A DNA stretch of 64,000 nt from Cynocephalus volans (lineage: Eukaryota; Chordata; Mammalia; Dermoptera; Cynocephalidae): contig NC_084469.1 in NCBI RefSeq assembly GCF_027409185.1, positions 82,247,918 to 82,311,917 of the forward strand. The letters run 5' to 3'. This document shows, piece after piece, positions 57,139 through 64,000 of the stretch; position 1 is the stretch's first letter, and the number at the start of each line of letters is the position of its first letter. A program made the position numbers and the translations under genes. Under the pieces are notes generated by a model that made no database searches, was not told the origin of the DNA, and saw nothing but the letters and a program-made list of their open reading frames with translations.

Positions 57139-58877
57139 ATCTATCTAAGTCCCCATCTTCCCTTGGCTTCTAAGAAGCTACCCTCTTCTGATTTTCTCTT
57201 ATCTTGTTCTCTTTCTCAGTTCTTCAGGCCTTGTTTACTCAGTGTGGGCTTCTGGGTGAACCAGCAGCATTGGCCACAAATGGGAGCTTATTAAAAATGC
57301 AGAATTTTGTTGACCCAGCTACAGACCTACAAAATCAGAATCTGCATTTTTCACAGAATCCCTACATGATCAGTAAGCACAATAAAGTTTGAGAACTATT
57401 GCAGTCTAGAGGCTACTACCTCTTCCTTTAATGAACCCTTAAATCTTTAAGTGTTGGGATCTCTCTTATTTTTACTTTAGGCAAGCTCATCTCTGTGACT
57501 CCCAATAGCATCCTAATCGCTAATCCTAGTTCATGTACATCAATTGCTTTTATGATGGCTCCTTTCAGGCATCTCATTCCTACTTTGCGTTCATTGATTA
57601 ATCATATTTCAGTATCTAGCATAGTGCTAGATAGGTTCTGATTCAGAATATGCTATTTTTTACCTGGATGGAAGCCTCAAAATATAGTGATTTTAGCAAG
57701 TAAAAAAGCAGATGTACTTTGCTTTATACATTTGAGTTAGGATTTGTATTTCCTTTCTATTTACTGTGTCATAACCTTTGGTCAGACTTCTATTTTTATA
57801 GCAATTCTCTATCAGGTCCTTTTCCTGGGCTTTCTTCACTTCAGATCATCAATCTTACTAGACCTATAACTATTTTTCTATACCTACAAAACTTTCAGAA
57901 TTATCTTCAGGAAAAATGGAGCTTTTAAGAAAAACATGATTTTTAAAAGTTCCTCTTATCTCTTTGCTACAGTTCTGGAAACTAAAATAAGTTCTGTTTT
58001 CTGCATTATTGTTTTATAACAACATTTGATTTTTAACTTTTGGCATTTTAAGCTGTTGAATTTTTCAGGAGACTTGCCTTAATTTTGTTCATGTGTGAGA
58101 AGCAAGTAAATCTTTACAGTAGAGGCAATGTTTAACATTGTAACCTAAGCATTTTCTACATAATACCTATCACAATGTCAAATAAATGTAGAAAGTGCCT
58201 TTTTCACAAAAAGACATTCTGGGAAGGAGAAAAGCCCTAAATATTTTGAATGGAAGAGTTTTATTTAACCAGATTCCTAATGCAAAGAGCAACTTTTTAG
58301 TGTGATACCTGTAATATTATTTTATAATAAATATTATGTAGTTTCCACGAACTATTTTTGTATAAGTAAAGGAGGGGTAGCAATATTTCCATCCTATCTC
58401 TTTTACTAAATTAAGAACGCGGTGCATATGTTTTACTTTTTTCTCCTTTTGGTTTTCACAGTTCTCAGTCAGCCTAATTTGTATAAAGCATTCTTTTATT
58501 GTCCCTTTTGCAGGAAATATAGATAAAAATCACCAGTATGCTAACATAAATAATACATTGGTCCTTTTTCCATGTGTAATCTTCCTTATTTCTCAAACCA
58601 ATTTCTCATGTATGTTCTGTTTGTAACCTGTTTTACAATATATTATGATCCTTTTTCCATATCCAACTACATTCTCTGCTTGAAAGTTTTATTTTGTAAG
58701 TATTTATAAATAGAAATGAAGGTTGTCACATGCAATTGAGAATAAAATTTAAGTCCATCTGCTTCCTTCTGTTGTTAAGTATGTTAGTGTGGCAAAGCAA
58801 TGGTTAAATGCTCTGAAATTTCTAAGACAGCATTAAAGGCTGACTCTAAAATGTTTTGATTTAGATTAACATCTGCT
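57139..58877. other. Intronic unique stretch, no gene seen
   Basis: AT-rich with an ancient repeat-like block near 57,255-57,390 (AAATGCAGAATTTTG, ATCAGAATCTGCATTTT). No exon candidate with both splice sites and an open frame. Confidence 0.4.
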
Positions 58878-58973
58878 TTGGCTGGTTAACGCAGTTGGTT
58901 AGAGCTTGGTGCTGATAACACCAAGGTCCAGGGTTTGTTCCCTCTGGCCAGCCACAAAAATGAATAAGAAAAA
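58878..58973 (+). mobile_element. Monomeric CYN SINE, sense
   Basis: TGGCTGGTTAACGCAGTTGG, TTAGAGCTTGGTGCTGATAAC and ACCAAGGTCCAGGGTTTGTTCC follow tRNA-Ile closely over 70 bases, then a short tail and A-rich end. The acceptor stem does not pair, so it is a SINE, not a tRNA gene. Confidence 0.88.
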
Positions 58974-59360
58974 GATCAAAACCAAAAAACATCTATTTAT
59001 ATTTTATACCAAACTGGCTTGAGTTGTAGGCTTTAGAAAGTGTAGGTAACAGTGCACTCTTGCTAAATTTTGGATTTTCGCTAATTTTGGATTCTATGGG
59101 CTTGTCTTAGTGAAATGTAGTTTTTGTGAAATTTTCAGCTCTTTATAAAACCAGTGTAAATAAATATTTTACCTAGTCAAAAATTAAAGTTTATTGTGCT
59201 AATAATTTGTTAAATGGTGCTTGATCTTTGGCAGACATGTTTGATCACCTTTACAAGCTTAAGGCATCTTTTTAGAGCATTTATCTGGAACCAACAAGGC
59301 CTAGGTCTCTAACTAGTTGATGACATATCAGGCAATTGAGTCAGGTGTCTGGTGAAAACG

Positions 59361-59405
59361 TTTTGTTTTTTTGTTTTTTGGTGGCTGGCCAGTAAGGGGA
59401 TCCTA
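59361..59405 (-). mobile_element. Short CYN SINE 3' fragment, antisense
   Basis: T-rich start then GGTGGCTGGCCAGTAAGGGGATCCTA, the reversed CYN tail. Confidence 0.7.
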
Positions 59406-60639
59406 TCAAGTGAATACTTAAATATTCTGGAATATGTGCCACCTATGATATACATAAATTACCCATCCCACTTCATCCAGACAAACCTATTCAAGGCTGG
59501 AAATATTCTGGTTTTACAGCTGAACCAAGTGGTGGAGGCAGGGTTTGAATCCAAGTGTAGATGACTCCCAAACGCTTCCACTTTTACTGTCCTGACTCAG
59601 TTGTTAAGTTGAGGGGTTTGTCCATTGATTAATGGTTTACAGACTGTCCTGTAAGGCTCTGTGCAGACTTTTGGGAGTTTGGCAAACAGTGAACTATCTT
59701 TGCTTGAGGATAATTAGTCTTACCTTGTTCTATGCTTCTTAGTTCTCTTGGTTCTGTTTGGAAGGGTTTCTCTGCTTAAAAAATTTGAAGAGTCCTACTC
59801 TGGAAACCTAAGTCCTGTTTAGAATGAATATGTATGTATTAGAAAATAAAAATATAGGGAGTAGAAATGTATATTTGTCTGTGGGGCAGGCTGTATCTAT
59901 TTTCAATTATATTTCTGTTTCTAATGATGTTTTGGGTAGCCTAGTATTAAAATGAAGTTGAGGTGATTGAACACACCATTAATAAAATGGGGAAGTGATT
60001 AGAGTTAAAATTTGGTGCTGAAAATTGGTAATCTACAATTCATTGCTTTGGGTTCACTAACAGCTCTTGCTGCGTTTAAAGGCTACCCTAAGCATGATGT
60101 AATGACAGGTTAAACCTGTGAATGCAGTGGCTGACGCAATGGAAATCTGAGGCCCAGGACTTTATTGGGGCAAGGGTAATGCTGTTTAAAAACAAAATAA
60201 GCTACTCTACGTCTAATGAGACCATTTAAGATAGCTTTCCCAGAGTGAGAAGAGAATATAATCTAAATTTGGAGGTTGAAGTATGAGTTTTATGGCCTAA
60301 GTGTGTTTAGTATTCACACTCCAAAGTCTATTCGTAGGGGGTAGGGGGAGTTTAAAATATGGTACCAACAGGAGTAGAAATGGAGACTTAAGTTAGAATT
60401 GAGGGAATGTGGTAATTGATTCCTGATAAACAGTTATTGAATGAATGGTGGAGAACGCTTTCACTCTGAAAAAACGTAAGCGTTCGTTCGCATGATTATC
60501 CTGGAGAGTGTAACTGCAGAGAAGAGCGCCTGTCTGGCTACACATTTCCCATATACACTTTGTAGCTCTTCGATTGAAAACACGAGAAACTACCGATATT
60601 CGACCGTTTCAGCCTATAGAAACGGAATGGTTCAACCTA
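59406..60639. other. Intronic unique stretch
   Basis: No repeat or exon called. CpG frequency starts rising after about 60,470, leading into the GC-rich block. Confidence 0.4.
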
Positions 60640-61260
60640 AATTTAAACTTGTGGAAATGCTGAGGAGGGCATGTTGTCGCGGGATTGGGGGGGTGGGGTC
60701 GACGACAGGGCGGCGCCGGTTCAGAGCTGCCCAGGCCTGCAGGGAGCCCTGGAGCCGCCCTGGGCTGGGGAGCGGGGCTGGCTGGCGTAGCCCCGCCCTT
60801 TGCTGCCCCGCCCCTGTTTGAGGGAGCCGGGCTGCCGCCTTGGGCGCGGCTAGCCCTGGGCCCGCCCTGGAGCTGTCGGCTAGAGCAGGATTTCCCAGCT
60901 GCGTCCCCAGCTTCGGCCCCAGCCCTGGGCTCCAAATGGCTCTCCTGGCAGAGAGACCCCTGCGGTAGCTCCAGAGCCGGCTGAGAGAGCGCACCTCCTT
61001 CTCTAGCCACCACCTCGTATCGTGCAGCCCCGGCCTTCACGCCAGATTGGAGGGATCCTAGCCAGTGAATCTGGGGAAGACAAACTTGTGAGAAAGACGA
61101 AGGCTTAAGGCGCAGCGGAGGACAGCTCAGCAATGGCTCTCGTTTTTGGAGACGCAGGCGAATTTGAGCTCATAGGGAGGTGTGGTCGCCTCCTGGGGGG
61201 ACGGAAAGGCTCCATTTCTCCGCCTCTCTAGCCGGTGCTTCTGAGGAGTGAATGGATGTT
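60640..61260. promoter_or_regulatory. Second CpG-rich block, possible alternative promoter
   Basis: GC-rich with many CpG and several CCCGCCC/GCCCCGCC Sp1-type boxes (about 60,792-60,812), inside the presumed intron. Such islands often mark alternative first exons or regulatory elements. No firm splice donor follows; a weak AAAAG/GTATTG lies at 61,476. The frames of 68-174 codons on both strands look like composition artefacts. Direction is unknown. Confidence 0.5.
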
Positions 61261-62704
61261 TGGAGCCTGACTTCAGACAGGAATTTGGGTCTTTTGTGCA
61301 TAGCAGCGGAAGGTGTCCAGGAAGGGCCTCTGCTACAGATTGTCTTTGCTTCTTGGGGAAACGCAATGCGCTGCCTGATTTCTCATGACGGGAAAGCCTA
61401 CCGTACCTTTTCTGTACTCCTGGAGGGGAGTCTTGCTTACATGTTTACCAGCGGCTAGGACAAGGAAGAGAAAAGGTATTGACATTAAGAGACTGGGTTT
61501 CTGAAACAAACTGGAAAGCTGTAAGTCAGTATAATCTAATGGGTTTAGGGGAATGGCTGTAGCATATAATTTAGCTCTTTCCGAGGTTCACAGTGATGTT
61601 TCATTTGAGCTGCTGTACTTTCCTCTGTTTAAATCGAACTTTAGCTTACGTCCTGACTTTTGCAGGGTCATCTTGGTTTCTGCTGCAGGGCTGCTATATG
61701 GTTGGGCATCCTTTTCTGTTTCGAGAGGGAGCTTTGGGAGGTTTTAGCAGTTGCTGTTCTATAGTACCTCCGCTCACAAGAAATACCGGCCACATTTCAC
61801 TTGTTTTTCGCACTTTTAAAAGGAATTAAACTGTACTTTCTACAATGTGCAAAATAATAAAGATATACTGTGAGCCTAAACTATTGATGATAAATGTATA
61901 ATTGTTTTGCTAGGTCAAGAAATTTAACAACAGTGTTTTCTTGCTTAGTAGGTAGCTATGTTAAATACAAAGTGAAATACAAACTGAGTTTACTGCCCTT
62001 TGTGATTAGCTGTTTTGCTTTAGTAATTTGGGAAGGCATTGATTGGTGGCTTAGATTGTTTTGTACCCAAGGAAACACTTTTCGATTATTATGTTGCTTT
62101 CTTAAGTGAGCCGCATAAAATGGACCATGACATAGGCATATAGCATAGACAGGGTGTTTGAGCAATGCTGAGTCCGTAAAATTGGTCATCATATTCACAA
62201 AGAATCTACTCAGAGGGAAACTAGATTACAGAACTCCTTTACAATCTTTTTGTTGGGACAGAACACCTGGATTATACAGGATTTCAGATGATGAGAGTTG
62301 ATTCATGTTCTTCTAAGTCCATATGATGATGAACCACATTATAATGGAATTCTGTTGCACTTTTGTTTGCCCTGAACTTCCTTTAGTGACAGTGGAATTG
62401 ATTTCTTTTTGGTACCCTCAGCCCCCATTTAAGGTGTCTGTTTGTAACCACTTTAATGTAGAACCCAGATTGCATTTACTTGGTAACGTTGGTAACCAAC
62501 TTGTTTCTTATAAGTTAAATTCTTTGTAAAAGAATAAAGATTATAATTGAGAGAAAACATTAGAATTTGTAGAAATATGGCTTAGTATTTACTAGGAGTG
62601 CACTCTTAGAACATCAGCAGGTTCATTTTTTTGTCACTCACAAGACAGACAGTGGCCTGCCATATCCCAGCAAAGGTAGATTCCTGGGAAAAGGTGCTTG
62701 TTTT
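61261..62704. other. Unique stretch downstream of the second CpG block
   Basis: A 68-codon plus frame (61,252-61,458) and others have no domain. No exon with both splice sites found. Confidence 0.4.
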
Positions 62705-62872
62705 GTTTTATTTATTTATTTATTTATTTTTTGACCAGTAAGGGGATCATAACCCTTGGCTTGGTGTTGTCCCCACCACGCTCAGCCAGTGAGCACACCA
62801 GCCATCCCTATATAGGATCCGAACCCGCGGTGTCAGCGCTATCAGCACCACACTCTCCCGAGTGAGCCACGG
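62705..62872 (-). mobile_element. Dimeric CYN SINE, antisense
   Basis: Reads on the minus strand CCGTGGCTCACTCGGGAGAG, box-B-like GGTTCGGATCC, then a second unit ending TACTGGTCAA with an AAAT-rich tail. Short GTTTTATT/GTTTATTT repeats flank it. Confidence 0.88.
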
Positions 62873-63461
62873 TTTATTTTTAATTCAGCCTGACTAGTTA
62901 CATTGTTGATCATTTCTTCCATAAGACATTTATCTGTTAAATAATGTTTATTGTTTGCTGATGAATGTTTTAGCAACACTGGTGAATCCCATTGTGCAAG
63001 CAGTTCTCTCTACCTGTTGACTCCATCTCCCATCCCCAATGACATGTGTGTCTCTATGGTGCTTTTTATCTTCATTCTTCTCTTTTTTACCTTCTTTTTC
63101 TGACTCTCCTTCCCCTTTGTACATTATATCTCATTTATATTGTGAAATGGAAGTAGAGTAAAATGATGTACTTTCTTTAAATACCAGACAAAAAACTTGA
63201 GGCTGGCCCTCCATTTTTTCCCTTTGTCTCCTCACTTTTGAAGTGGGCACTGATCAGTAGGGAACAAGATTAATACCTAACTGATGATAACTTTTTGTGG
63301 CAAGACATACTAGAAAAAGATGTATAATGAGACGGCAGCAGACTCTTCCTCTTGTGTCCCCCTTACCCCCAAAATATACCTATAGAGCAGATACTGTCCA
63401 CCATTAGGAAGAATTACTTAAATTTAAAGTCAATAGTCTGATTCTTTGGCATTTGAGCTAT
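62873..63461. other. Intronic unique stretch, no gene seen
   Basis: Pyrimidine-rich to mixed; no repeat or exon called. Confidence 0.4.
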
Positions 63462-63722
63462 AGTCATTCCTTGGTATCCATGGGGGATTGGCTCCAGGAC
63501 CCCCTGCAGATACCAAAATCCAGAGATGCTCAAGTCCCTGATATAAAATGATATAGTATTTACATATAACCTACACATATGCTCTTGTATAATTTAAGTC
63601 ATCTCTAGATTGCTTATATCTAATACAATGTAAACACTTTGTAAATAGTGGTTATACTGTTATTGTTTTTTGGTTTTTTGAATGTTTTTGATCTGCGGAT
63701 TTGTGAATTCACAGGGCCGGCT
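63462..63722 (-). mobile_element. MER2-type Tigger MITE, nearly complete, antisense
   Basis: Starts 'TTCCTTGGTATCCATGGGGGATTGGCTCCAGGACCCC' and passes 'ATACAATGTAAACACTTTGTAAATAGTGGTTATACTG', ending near 'GGGCCGGCTGTG'. This is the MER2 family in reverse, and shares its end with 57,003-57,138. Confidence 0.85.
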
Positions 63723-64000
63723 GTGTAAAGGGTGCTTACCCGTAACTCCCTGTAGCTATCAGCAGCTGACTCAATCAGAAAGTAGATGGAGTAAGGGAAT
63801 AAGAGAGGCAGGAGAAAGTCCCATCAAAACTGATTCGATTAAACTTAAGCTACTTACACAGCATCACTTAGTTATTTATAGTTTTGTTTTTATTTTAATA
63901 TTTCTTGTTCCATGTAGTTCATCCAAAATGATTTTTAGCACTTCTTTTTTTAAAAATAAAAGGAACACTAAATATTCTGGAACATTTTGAAAAGAGGGCA
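63723..64000. other. Unique sequence at the window end
   Basis: A 102-codon plus frame (63,682-63,990) runs out of the MER2 end with no domain. Nothing else seen. Confidence 0.4.

Noticed and set aside
58502..58560. Exon candidate after CCCTTTTGCAG near 58.51 kb
   Set aside because: In the phase needed after exon 3 it meets a stop at the third codon, and the donor is poor.
58878..58950. Apparent tRNA-Ile gene
   Set aside because: The acceptor stem does not pair and the sequence continues into a SINE tail; it is a CYN SINE.
60609..61133. 174-codon minus-strand frame in the second CpG block
   Set aside because: Composition artefact of GC-rich DNA; overlapping frames of similar length exist on both strands and no domain is visible.
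1..64000. A bacterial-type defence, toxin-antitoxin or phage system
   Set aside because: No operon structure, ribosome-binding sites or prokaryotic domains; all evidence points to a mammalian nuclear genome.

Overview
This is a mammalian genomic window, most likely from a colugo (flying lemur, Galeopterus or Cynocephalus). The pointer is a set of tRNA-Ile-like SINEs, some monomeric and some dimeric, that match the CYN family known only from colugos. There are no Alu, B1 or B2 elements. Base composition, sense and antisense L1 layers, MIR, L2, MLT1, MER5A and MER2 relics fit a placental mammal. I see no prokaryotic genes, CRISPR, rRNA or functional tRNA. The organism call is an inference from repeat families and was not searched.

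Layout. Positions 1-5,250 are old L1, L2 and DNA-transposon debris with two CYN SINEs. From 5,255 to 17,375 there is a nested stack on the minus strand. An old L1 (5,255-6,226 and 14,971-17,375) is split by a younger, nearly full-length L1 (6,233-14,768). That L1 has tandem 5'UTR repeats, a frameshifted ORF1 and a broken ORF2. Its ORF2 is in turn split by an internally deleted class II endogenous retrovirus (8,254-11,071). The provirus has two LTRs of about 343 bp with roughly 98% identity, an exact tRNA-Phe primer binding site, a polypurine tract, a gag 5' part with a PPPY motif, and an env transmembrane region. It resembles IAP-type elements. It has no matching target duplication, and about 95 bp of the host L1 is missing at the junction.

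Positions 17,376-36,600 are intergenic, with MLT1-type LTRs (one split by a young 5'-truncated L1 with target duplications), L2, MIR, MER5A, CYN SINEs and simple repeats. I find no coding gene there.

From about 36,850 to 38,150 there is a strong CpG island with a plus-strand promoter and a probable first exon ending at a consensus donor (37,515). Two further candidate exons (39,851-39,898 and 44,645-44,672) splice in frame. They give a start codon after an in-frame 5'UTR stop, so the window probably holds the 5' end of a plus-strand gene that continues beyond 64,000. I could not identify the gene. A second, smaller CpG-rich block at 60,640-61,260 may be an alternative internal promoter. The rest of 38-64 kb reads as intron: L1, L2, MIR, MER2 and CYN copies, and long C and GT tracts.
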